Positions 12,607-38,000 of a DNA stretch of 64,000 nt are shown piece by piece (positions within the stretch are counted from its first letter, which is position 1; the number at the start of each line of letters is the position of its first letter). Below the pieces are notes generated by a model that saw nothing but the letters and a program-made list of their open reading frames with translations, was not told where the DNA came from and searched no databases. Both the position numbers and the translations under genes were made by a program. The DNA is from Megaleporinus macrocephalus (lineage: Eukaryota; Chordata; Actinopteri; Characiformes; Anostomidae): contig CM038718.1 in assembly GCA_021613375.1 (NCBI GenBank), forward strand, positions 43,794,166 through 43,858,165, in the 5' to 3' direction.

Positions 12607-13847
12607 GGGGTTGGACAATGAAACTGAAACACCTGGTTTTAGACCACAATAATTGATTAGTATGGTGTAGGGCCTCCTTTTGCGGCCAATACAGCGTCAG
12701 TTGGTCTTGGGAATGACATATACGAGTCCTGCTGAGTGGTCAGAGGGATTTTAAGCCATTCTTCTTGCAGGACAGTGTCCAGGTCACTACATGATGCTGG
12801 TGGAGAAAAATGTTTCCTGACTCGCTCCTCCAAAACACCCCAAAGTGGCTCAATAATATTTAGATCTGGTGACTGTGCAGGCCATGGGAGATGTTCAACA
12901 TCACTTTCATGTTCATCAAACCATCTTTCTCCAGTCCTGCTGTGTGTATTGGTGCATCGTCATTCTGATACACGGCACCGCCGTCAGGATAGAATGTTTG
13001 AACCATTGGATGCACATGGTCCTCCAGAATGGTTCGGTAGTCCTTGGCAGTGATGCACCCGTCTAGCACAAGTATTGGGCCAAGGGAATTCCATGATATG
13101 GCAGCTCAAACCATCACTGATCCACCCCCATGCTTCACTCTGGGCATGCAACAGTGTGGGTGGTACACTTCTTTGGGGCTTCTCCACACCGTAACTCTCC
13201 CGGATGTGGGGAAAACAGTAAAGGTGGATCATCAGAGAACAATACATGGTTCACATTGTCCACAGCCCAAGAGTTGCGCTCCTTGCACCATTGAAACCGA
13301 CGTTTGGCATTGGCACGAGTGACCAAAGGTTTGGCTACAGCAGCCCGGTCGTGTATATTGACCCTGTGGAGCTCCTGATGGACAGTTCTGGTGAAACAGG
13401 AGAAGCTGAGGTGCACGTGATTTGGGCAGCCGTGGTTTTATGTTTTTTGGATACAATCCGGGTTAGAACCCAACATCCCCTTCAGACAGCTTCCTCTCGC
13501 GTCCACAGTTAATCCTGTTGGATGTGGTTGGTCCTTCTTGGTGGTATGCTGACGTTACCCTGGATACCGTGGCTCTTGATACATCACAAAGACTTGCTGT
13601 CTTGGTCACAGATGCACCAGCAAGACGTGCACCAACAGTTTGTCCTCTTTTGAACTCTGGTATGTCCTATAATGTTGTGTTATTGTAGTATGAGTTTGAG
13701 CTAAACTGTGCTCTTACCTGCTAACTGAACTTCACACTCTGCTCTTACTGGTGCGATTAATAAAGACTGACCACCAGACTGGTCCAATTTAGCCATGAAA
13801 CCTCCCACACTAAAATCACAGGTGTTTCAGGTTCATTGTCCAACCCC
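12607..13847 (-). mobile_element. full-length but decayed Tc1-like transposon
   Basis: The inverted termini match: 'ggggttggacaatgaaac' at 12607 and its complement ending at 13847, with the inner block 'acacctgg'. Between them the minus strand holds transposase fragments in several frames: FQWCKERNSW and LFSDD (the first catalytic Asp region), VYQNDDAPIHTA (the second), and further pieces. Size (~1.24 kb) and TIRs fit Tc1/mariner. Frameshifts make it inactive. It sits in a TA-rich site. Confidence 0.88.
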
Positions 13848-13849
13848 TG

Positions 13850-13899
13850 TATATATGCATATGTGTGTGTATGTGTATGTATATGTATATATATGTATA

Positions 13900-13946
<47 letters not shown>
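13850..13946. repeat. GT/AT microsatellite
   Basis: Alternating (GT)n and (AT)n follow the right end of the Tc1-like element. Confidence 0.92.
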
Positions 13947-14659
13947 GTTCTTTGCTGTAGATAAAAAGAATATTGAAAGAACCATATCTTCTTTTATAAC
14001 AAGGTTTCAGTCAACAGCTTTAGATAAAAGTAGCTATTAATTTCTGGTGATGGACAGGCGAGGCAGAGAGAATAGAATAGGGGAGTGGGGTGCCCCCTTG
14101 TGGAACTCCCGCCAGTCTGCACAGCAAGTATATGAAAAGTTCAAGTTTCCAGTCACTTTTCTTCACAGTGTATTCTGAGCGTTCCTCCTGTTATATTCAT
14201 GTATATGAGACTATAGAGTATGTTTTGATATAATGTATACTGTTTGGTCTGGTTTCATCAGCATTATGACATATTTACTGCTCATACTATTAGAATTTAA
14301 TAGCTTGTTGCACTGAAAATATCTGTATATCCAGTGTGTTTAGTAAAGAGTTCGTTTTGGGAATTGAACTCAGGGCCTGGCTGTGAGCGCTACACACTGC
14401 TGTTGTGCCGCCATCAAATGATTAAGTTAATGCACTACTTGTAGGGAACGTTTCAGTATACAGTGACTGGTTATTTGAATGTTTGATTGATTGCAGCTCT
14501 GCAATAAGGCCCGTTTTATGCTCATATCTTGTAGCAATAACTGAAAATGTTTATATAACCAATGAGGTGCAGAAGAAGATCTTTGGTTTTATTAAAAGTT
14601 TTAAATCTTGAAATAGACAATAAAAGTTTTAGAATTTTGAAAAATATAAAGCAATTGGA

Positions 14660-14800
14660 CCGCTTTTGCCTTACAGCAAGACGATCCGGGTTGGTGTACC
14701 CCGCTGTCGCCCGACGATGCTGGGATTGGCTCCAGCCCCCCGGTGACCCCGACTAGTGGGATAAAGCAGAAGATAATGGATGGATGGATAAAGCAATGAG
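14660..14800. mobile_element. LINE/SINE 3' tail fragment
   Basis: The words 'gctgggattggctccagc' and 'gataatggatggatgga' are typical of a 3' end of fish L2-like retroposons. A longer opposite-strand copy is at 51065-51400. Confidence 0.55.
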
Positions 14801-14959
14801 AAGATAAACGGAGAAGAAGCAGTAAAGACAGGGTCAGTAATAGTTAAGTTGGTAATATCTGTAGGTCGCTGTGTAATCGGTGGCTTGGTCTGTGTTCAGG
14901 CTTCAAAACCACAAAGCTCAGAACTAAGTTTTTTTTTTTTAATCTTTTCCATTGAAGTT

Positions 14960-15200
14960 CATGTTCAGAAGACTCTCCTAGTATCTCCAAAATTGCAACT
15001 TTACAGGATAGACCAAAACATACTTCACTTTCAATGTAAGTCAATGGAACCAGAACTTTTTCCAAGCTATTTTAGAGCACTTCTATTGGTCCATTCATCA
15101 TGAAATCTTTAATGTAAATTAATGTAAACAACCATTGGCGTGTTCAAATGATGTAGAAAACTCAAATTCAACAAAAATGTTTTTCATTCAACAGTGACGA
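14960..15200 (+). mobile_element. MITE copy, 40931 family
   Basis: Carries 'tctcctagtatctccaaaat', 'tcaatggaaccagaac' and the terminus 'tttttcattcaacagtgacgat'. It lies in the pparg 3' flank. Confidence 0.65.
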
Positions 15201-15420
15201 TATATATGTATATGTATGTGTGTGCGTATATATGTGTGTGTATATATATATATCTGTATATTTGCTTGCTGTATAAAATTAAATGGTCATTTTAATCCAC
15301 ATATTAACAGTTTAGTTGGTAGATTTTTGTTTTATAATTATTATTTTTTTTTATATAAAACTTGTCCAGCAGATGTTTTACAGCTTCTTGATCATCTTTC
15401 ATCTTCAGACGAACTCGACT

Positions 15421-29935
<14,515 letters not shown>

Positions 29936-31414
29936 TACCCCATCTCACCCCGTTCCTCAGTCCTTCCACAGTCACAAACCGAGGTGGGGTCCAGCCTTCC
30001 AGCTACAGAAGCTGCCAAGAGCTCCAGCCCAAGTTCTCAGAGTTCTCTTGCCTCCCTCAATCAGTCTTCCTTCCTATTGCCACATCACGCTGACTGGTCT
30101 GAACTCACACATTGCATTTAAAAGTAACTATGCTTGTACAGATCACTGTAGTTTTCCTAATGCTGAGTCAGCTCAAACACAGTTTATGTACAGTCATTGA
30201 TGATCTACAGTCAGATGATATTTACAGTCATCTACGGTGGATGAAATCAGAAAGATCATTAATATATAAATAAAATAAGACTGAAACAAGGACTGAACCT
30301 GGCAAATGAATCATTTGTTAGCTTTATTAATGGTCAAGGACAAATACATACAAACACAGCTTGTCACATGTTAGTTTTAAGCACATCCAATACACATTAA
30401 TCATGTATATAGCATGTATCTAGACAAGTAATATAGACTATAGACTATTGAGTTTGCACTGATAAATGCATTTCTAGTGCTTGTTTACATGAAACTGCTT
30501 ATCCTATGAAGTCCTATTAGCTTTGGCAATGGATCACTGCACGAGGGCATGATCCACTGCACAAACATCGCTTATCTGTCCAGTTAGTCTGATCAAAATT
30601 TGGTATTAGATTGATTTTGTGCCCTGACGCCAAATATCTTATACATATTGATTTGAAATCATGACATTTATATTTTGTGTATATTTTGATTGCAGTATTT
30701 AACTTTTGCGCCTACCCTCTTTCTGTTTTGGCTCTACCGTTTGGTATGGCAGGATGTGCTGGTCATCTGGCATAGAGGACAGTGTTTCGGCAACCACACA
30801 AATGGTATGTAGCACTCAATTAACTGTGTTGGTCATCAGAAGGTATATATACAAGTATAGGCAATAGACGTGTTTGGTGTGCTACCAATAGAATTCAATA
30901 GTCACCCAAATCTTTTCTGTAAATCAACCTGCTCTGCTGAGCTGCTCTGCTCAGTCATGCCACCCTGACTTAAAGAAGACCTACATCCATAATATGTAAT
31001 CAGACGTGCATATGGGTGCCCAAACTTTTGCATACAGCATTCGCTGGTTGCGCTGGACCGTCAAAGTCTGCCGGTTCTTTAAGTTAAGCCCTTTTTACTC
31101 TAACATGCAATGCTTTCTCTTAGGCAGCTTTATTCTAGTAAGGAAACAGCTAGCTTCACACGGGGGTCAGCCTTTAACTTCCCCACCACTGTGAATGGCA
31201 GTGTTTAAAGAGTGTTCCCCACACAGTCTTCATCTGCATCTTCATCTGCTGGTACAGACGTGATGTGGATAAATGGGTCTGCTTACCTGCTCTTGGTGGT
31301 TCTACTCGCATGTTTCTGTAGCTCAGCCTAAAAGATTATGTTCAAATATGTAATATCTCTGTATATCCAATACTCTTCTCGCATTTGAATTTGTTACTGT
31401 GCCTTTAAGATTGA
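29936..31414 (-). other. pparg 5' region, promoter not defined
   Basis: About 170 bp directly upstream of the candidate ATG are GC-richer than the surroundings and could be 5' UTR. The rest is AT-rich with no recognised exon. Confidence 0.35.
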
Positions 31415-32570
31415 TATACACTCAGCATGAACACCTCCCTTTATCTACACTCACTGTCCACTGTATCAGCTCTACTGACCATACAGGAGCTCCACTTACA
31501 GACTGTAGTTCATCTGATTCTCTGTATACTTCATACTCTGTTCTTTAACGATCAGGGCCCCCACAGGACCACCACAGAGCAGATACTATTAGAAAGGTGG
31601 GTCATTCTCAGCACTGCAGTGACCCTGACGTGATGCTGGTGTGTTAGTTTATGTGTGTTGTGCTGGTGTGAGTGAATCAACACAGTAGTGCTGCTGCTAG
31701 AGTGTTTAAACACCTCCTCAGTGTCACTGCTGGACTGAGAATCGTCCACCAACCAAAACTATCCAGACAGCAGTGTCCTGTGGGCGGCGTCCTGTGTCCA
31801 CTGATGAAGAACTAGAGAACACAAACTGTGCAGCAGCAGATGAGATACTGTCTTTTGTGACTTTACATCTACAAGGTGGACCAGCAAGTAGTAGGAGTGT
31901 CTAATAGAGTGGACAGTGAGTGGACAGTGAGTCAGTGTCTGATCCACTCACACCAGCACCACCTCAGTGTCACTGCTGGACTGAGACTAGTCCACCACCC
32001 AAAACTAACAGTCTTGTGGCCAGCATCTACAAGGTGGACCAACAAGGTAGGAGTGTCTAATAGAGTGGACAGTGAGTGGACAGACTTTAACACACCACCA
32101 CCACCACCACGTCAGGGTCACTGCAGGACTGAGAATGGTCCACCTCTCTAATAGTAGCTGCTCTGTGGTGGTCCTGTAGGGGTCCTGATCATTAAAGAAC
32201 AGAGTAATAAAGTATACAGAGAATCAGATGAACTACAGTCTGTAAGTGTAGCTCCTATAAGGTCAGTGGAGCTGATACAGTGGACAGTGAGTGGAGGTCC
32301 TGTATGGTCAGTGGAGCTGATACAGTGGACAGTGAGTGGAGGTCCTGTATGGTCAGTGGAGCTGATACAGTGGACAGTGAGTGGAGATACAAGAAGGTGT
32401 TCTTAATAAATGTTGGGTGAGTGTTTGTAAATGAGCTCTGCTCTGATTGGCTGAATGACTGGTGGACGTTGAATAGATCACAAAAAGCAGAGAATCAGAT
32501 GAACTACAGTCTGTACGTGTAGCTCCTATAAGGTCAGTGGAGCTGATACAGTGGACAATGAGTGTAGATA
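31415..32570. mobile_element. interspersed DNA element with internal repeats
   Basis: Contains 'cactgtccactgtatcagct', 'gttctttaacgatcagg', 'ttctcagcactgcagtgac', 'gtggaccagcaag' and partial repeats of these on both strands. Copies or pieces occur at 45905-46110, 46900-47175, 50480-50760 and 57568-58080. Probably non-autonomous; no transposase frame. Confidence 0.75.
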
Positions 32571-33470
32571 CAACTTCAACTTGAATGAGTGGTGCAAAAA
32601 GTGCTGGACGATCACAAAAACGGCTTCCGTCTATGGACTGGAGAGGAAAACAGCACATCTTATAACATCAACAGTGTTTACATGCCACATGAAAGGCTTG
32701 CGATAAAAGAAAAGAATGAAAGAAGATCCTGTAGACGTTAGACTGGACATTCTTTGTTAAAGGCTGTCTCATAAGGCAAGGAAGACAATACATACATAAT
32801 ACATCACAGCACTTTACTGATTGACAACAATTTGTATTCTACGCAGTTTGCATACCTGGGATCAGAACTAATACCAGAGGGAGGTCACCAGTTACCGGAA
32901 TACACTTTAATACCTACAATCAACTTAACATATGAGCACAGGACAGAAACCAAACCAAAGGTCCATTAGCTTGTTTGTTGAACACGGAAATGGCTTTCTG
33001 TTGATTAATCTGTTTTACATGCAAATATATGGCTTTGTAGTCTTCACACTAAAATGGCATAACCACACATGCAGTTTACATGCAAAATAAAGGCCAAATG
33101 TAGTTACAATAATAGTTTGGCAAAAAATTTAATTGAATACACTGTTTTCTCCTTTCACCTCAACTGTAATTGATCAGTTAAGACATGTTTGGGTGTCTGA
33201 AGTTTGCTTCTTTAGTTTTTTACTGCAGCTAAAAGACTAACCTACCCAAACCATGAACCAGTTTCTCAGGCAGGGATTAAACATAGTCATAGACTACAGT
33301 TTCCTTTCCAGGAGAATATCTCTTCTTGTGCGGCCTAGGCTTGGTCCTTCTCCACAGAACTGGCCAATAGGGACATTTTAAAGGTGCAATCTGTAAGATT
33401 TTTTGTTTAAAACATTTCAAAATGAGCTTATATGATCAACAGAACGTGAAGAAATAACAGTTAATGCAAC
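32571..33470. other. intergenic, nothing recognised
   Basis: No exon was recognised between the repeats. Confidence 0.45.
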
Positions 33471-33474
33471 TTGG

Positions 33475-33915
33475 AACTGAAGAGGTGATAGCGAGTCACT
33501 GTAGTACCACTTTGTACCTGAAGACGTTATAGTGAGTCACTGTAGAACCACTTTGTATCTGAAGAGGTGATAGTGAGTTACTGTAGAACTACTTTGTACC
33601 TGAAGAGGTGATAGTGAGTCACTGTAGAACCACTTTGTACCTAAAGAGGTGATAGTGAGTCACTGTAGAACCACTTTGTACCTGAAGAGGTTATAGTGAG
33701 TCACTGTAGAACCACTTTGTACCTAAAGAGGTGATAGTGAGTCACTGTAGAACCACTTTGTACCTGAAGAGGTGATAGTGAGTCACTGTAATACCACTTT
33801 GTACCTGAAGAGGTGATAGTGAGTTACTGTAGTACCACTTTGTACCTGAAGAGGTGACAGTGAGTCACTGTAACACCACTTTGTACCTGAAGAGGTGACA
33901 GTGAGTCACTGTGGT
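33475..33915. repeat. 41-bp tandem repeat, about 10 copies
   Basis: The unit is 'gaggtgatagtgagtcactg' plus 'tagaaccactttgtacctgaa'. A single inverted copy lies near 58190, suggesting expansion from part of an interspersed element. Confidence 0.93.
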
Positions 33916-34479
33916 GTGGAGTCAAATCAGTCCAACATTTGAGGATGAAGAAGTAGTGCTGCTGCCATGACAGTGTATTCTAACCTCTGCTCATGGTTAG
34001 ATCGTTTAAGGACAGCTAGCCAATGAAAGGAAGACTAATCACATTCATGGCTGTTGGCAAGAAACCACATTCAGCAGCAAAAAAAGTGATATTAAAGAAG
34101 CAGAACATGAGTTTACATGGTGCTGCTGGAGATGATGCTGAACTTTCAACGTTTCTTCTAGACTGGTAAGTAAACAGCTGTTAGCACTAGGAGAAGGGAC
34201 TGTGCTTCTCTTTGTTTCCTACTACAGGGGTGGACACCACTACTTTCTGGGGATATGTTGACCCCTATTGTTTGGAGCATGTATTTGACAGGTTGCATTT
34301 CATCTTCCATCTTCCATATTGTTCCTTCAACTGACATTATTGTAAACAAACTCTATGGCTACTACTGACATAAGGTTTTTCAATGTTGTGACTGCACAGA
34401 GGGGGTTAAAAATATTCTTTTCACACTATGAATAAGGTTCAGAAACTTGTACCTAAGTGGGTCCATGTGATATTAGAAC

Positions 34480-34690
34480 ATAGAACTATTTAAGCACCCA
34501 CATATACACACTAGTGAACCCACACACTAGGGGGCAGTAAAAACACTGGCCTATCTAGGACAGCCCCTATCTACACCAACTGGGAAGGTGCTTCAGTCGT
34601 GTCGTGTCCTTTTCCGTTCACGGGATTGAACCGGCAACCATCCATAACCTCCAGCCCACGAGAACAATGCTTTAGCTTCATTAGGCTCAA
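34480..34690. mobile_element. retroposon fragment, partner at 58520-58745
   Basis: Shares 'cacactagtgaac', 'gcttcagtcgtg' and 'gggattgaac.ggc' with the copy at 58520. Resembles a 3' end common in fish genomes. Confidence 0.55.
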
Positions 34691-34893
34691 AACACAAACT
34701 TCAGACACCAAACCTTCTTCATCTGATCATCATCGTTTGTGTTCAGGGGTAAAACTGTGTACATTTGACGGTCACTAAACTATAAAACCCTTTAATCTCG
34801 GACACTATACACTGTGTGGAAAGGTACAGATAGAACGGTGACGATGTGGGATGAAGGGTCAGTTCTGTGCTGAACTCCTCCAGGGTTCTTCCC

Positions 34894-35026
34894 TCAGTCG
34901 GAGAAGAGGCTGGAGAATGACTCTCGCAGGCTACGGATGGCCTCGGCTCTGACCACATCCTCACCAGCCGAGCGGAAGAAGGACTTGTCCCTCAGGCCAA
35001 ACGCGCTGGACAAGGACTGAGACTTA
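34894..35026 (-). CDS. syn2: syn2 exon 13 (domain E, isoform IIa)
   Basis: Acceptor TTCTTCAG, residues N(split)[17 protein letters not shown] to [15 protein letters not shown] at 34896-34894. Domain E, typical of the 'a' isoforms, mediates vesicle clustering. The human tail is closely similar (KSFASLFSD). Confidence 0.96.
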
Positions 35027-38000
35027 CTGAAGAAGAGATGGAAAGGAAAAAACAAATTCCTTAGGGGACAAATTCTTTTTGTATATTCATTCATGTTTAT
35101 TTGTGTGGGTCTATGTACCATTAGGTATCAAAAAACTCCAATGTTCCCAGCTCTGTTTATCCCTCAGACCAGAAACGTACTCAACACACCGGTATATGAG
35201 CGCAAATGGCAACGCCCGGCTAACGCATTGCAAATCTATAGCACTTCCGTACAAACTCCCTGTACTCAAGGGGGCGATAGAGGACAAATCAAAGTGTGTT
35301 CTAAAACGTTTGTCTGGTAGTGTATCTAAAACGTTTGACTGGTAGTGTATCTAAAACGTTTGACTGGTAGTGTATCTAAAACGTTTGTCTGGTAGTGCAT
35401 CTAAAACGTTTGGCTGGTAGTGTATCTAAAACGTTTGACTGGTAGTGTATCTAAAACGTTTGACTGGTAGTGTATCTAAAACGTTTGTCTGGTAGTGTAC
35501 CAAAACGTTTGACTGGTAGTGCATCTAAAACGTTTGTCTGGTAGTGCGTCTAAAACGTTTGTCTGGTAGTGTACTAAAACGTTTGACTGGTAGTGCATCT
35601 AAAACGTTTGTCTGGTAGTGTATCTAAAACGTTTGACTGGTAGTGTACTAAAACGTTTGACTGGTAGTGTACTAAAACGTTTGACTGGTAGTGTATCTAA
35701 AACGTTTGACTGGTAGTGTATCTAAAACGTTTGGCTGGTAGTGTACTAAAACGTTTGTCTGGTAGTGTATCTAAAACGTTTGACTGGTAGTGTACTAAAA
35801 CGTTTGTCTGGTAGTGTACTAAAACGTTTGACTGGTAGTGTATCTAAAACGTTTGACTGGTAGTGTATCTAAAACGTTTGGCTGGTAGTGTATCTAAAAC
35901 GTTTGACTAGTAGTGTACTAAAACGTTTGGCTGGTAGTGTATCTAAAACGTTTGACTGGTAGTGTATCTAAAACGTTTGGCTGGTAGTGTACTACAACGT
36001 TTGGCTGGTAGTGTACTACAACGTTTGACTGGTAGTGTATCTAAAACGTTTGTCTGGTAGTGTATCTAAAACGTTTGACTGGTAGTGTACTAAAACGTTT
36101 GACTGGTAGTGTATCTAAAACGTTTGACTGGTAGTGTATCTAAAACGTTTGGCTGGTAGTGTACTACAACGTTTGACTGGTAGTGTATCTAAAACGTTTA
36201 ACTGGTAGTGTACTAAAACGTTTGGCTGGTAGTGTATCTAAAACGTTTGGCTGGTAGTGTATCTAAAACGTTTGGCTGGTAGTGTATCTAAAACGTTTGA
36301 CTGGTAGTGTATCTAAAACGTTTAAGTGGTAGTGATCTAAAACGTTTGACTGGTAGTGTATCCAAAACGTTTGACTGGTAGTGTATCCAAAACGTTTGAC
36401 TGGTAGTGTATCCAAAACGTTTGACTGGTAGTGTATCTAAAACGTTTAAGTGGTAGTGATCTAAAACGTTTGTCTGGTAGTGTATCTAAAACGTCTGACT
36501 GGTAGTGTACTAAAACGTTTGTCTGGTAGTGTATCTAAAACGTTTGACTGGTAGTGTATCTAAAACGTTTAACTGGTAGTGTATCTAAAACGTTTGTCTG
36601 GTAGTGTATCTAAAACGTTTAAGTGGTAGTGATCTAAAACGTTTGTCTGGTAGTGTATCTAAAACGTCTGACTGGTAGTGTACTAAAACGTTTGTCTGGT
36701 AGTGTATCTAAAACGTTTGACTGGTAGTGTATCTAAAACGTTTGACTGGTAGTGTACTAAAACGTTTGACTGGTAGTGTATCTAAAACGTTTAACTGGTA
36801 GTGATCTAAAACGTTTGACTGGTAGTGTATCTAAAACGTTTGACTGGTAGTGTACTAAAACGTTTGTCTGGTAGTGTATCTAAAACGTTTGACTGGTAGT
36901 GTATCTAAAACGTTTAACTGGTAGTGATCTAAAACGTTTGACTGGTAGTGTACTAAATCTTTGACTGGTAGTGTATCTAAAACGTTTAACTGGTAGTGAT
37001 CTAAAACGTTTGACTGGTAGTGTATCTAAAACGTTTGGCTGGTAGTGTATCTAAAACGTTTGACTGGTAGTGTATCTAAAACGTTTGGCTGGTAGTGTAC
37101 TACAACGTTTGACTGGTAGTGTATCTAAAACGTTTGTCTGGTAGTGTATCTAAAACGTTTGACTGGTAGTGTACTAAAACGTTTGACTGGTAGTGTATCT
37201 AAAACGTTTGACTGGTAGTGTATCTAAAACGTTTGGCTGGTAGTGTACTACAACGTTTGACTGGTAGTGTATCTAAAACGTTTAACTGGTAGTGTACTAA
37301 AACGTTTGGCTGGTAGTGTATCTAAAACGTTTGGCTGGTAGTGTATCTAAAACGTTTGGCTGGTAGTGTATCTAAAACGTTTGACTGGTAGTGTATCTAA
37401 AACGTTTAAGTGGTAGTGATCTAAAACGTTTGACTGGTAGTGTATCCAAAACGTTTGACTGGTAGTGTATCCAAAACGTTTGACTGGTAGTGTATCCAAA
37501 ACGTTTGACTGGTAGTGTATCTAAAACGTTTAAGTGGTAGTGATCTAAAATGTTTGTCTGGTAGTGTATCTAAAACGTCTGACTGGTAGTGTACTAAAAC
37601 GTTTGTCTGGTAGTGTATCTAAAACGTTTGACTGGTAGTGTATCTAAAACGTTTAACTGGTAGTGTATCTAAAACGTTTGTCTGGTAGTGTATCTAAAAC
37701 GTTTAAGTGGTAGTGATCTAAAACGTTTGTCTGGTAGTGTATCTAAAACGTTTGGCTGGTAGTGTATCTAAAACGTCTGACTGGTAGTGTATCTAAAACG
37801 TTTGGCTGGTAGTGTATCTAAAACGTCTGACTGGTAGTGTACTAAAACGTTTGTCTGGTAGTGTATCTAAAACGTTTGACTGGTAGTGTATCTAAAACGT
37901 TTGACTGGTAGTGATCTAAAACGTTTGACTGGTAGTGTACTAAAACGTTTGACTGGTAGTGTATCTAAAACGTTTAACTGGTAGTGATCTAAAACGTTTG

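Larger units (their letters stand above)
13950..15420. other. pparg downstream region with repeat remnants
   Basis: Contains a retroposon-like 3' tail ending in ATGG repeats (about 14660-14800), a MITE remnant on the minus strand (14960-15200), and TG/TA runs (15205-15260). The pparg 3' UTR presumably occupies the last few hundred bases; no canonical minus-strand AATAAA was found close to the stop. Confidence 0.45.
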
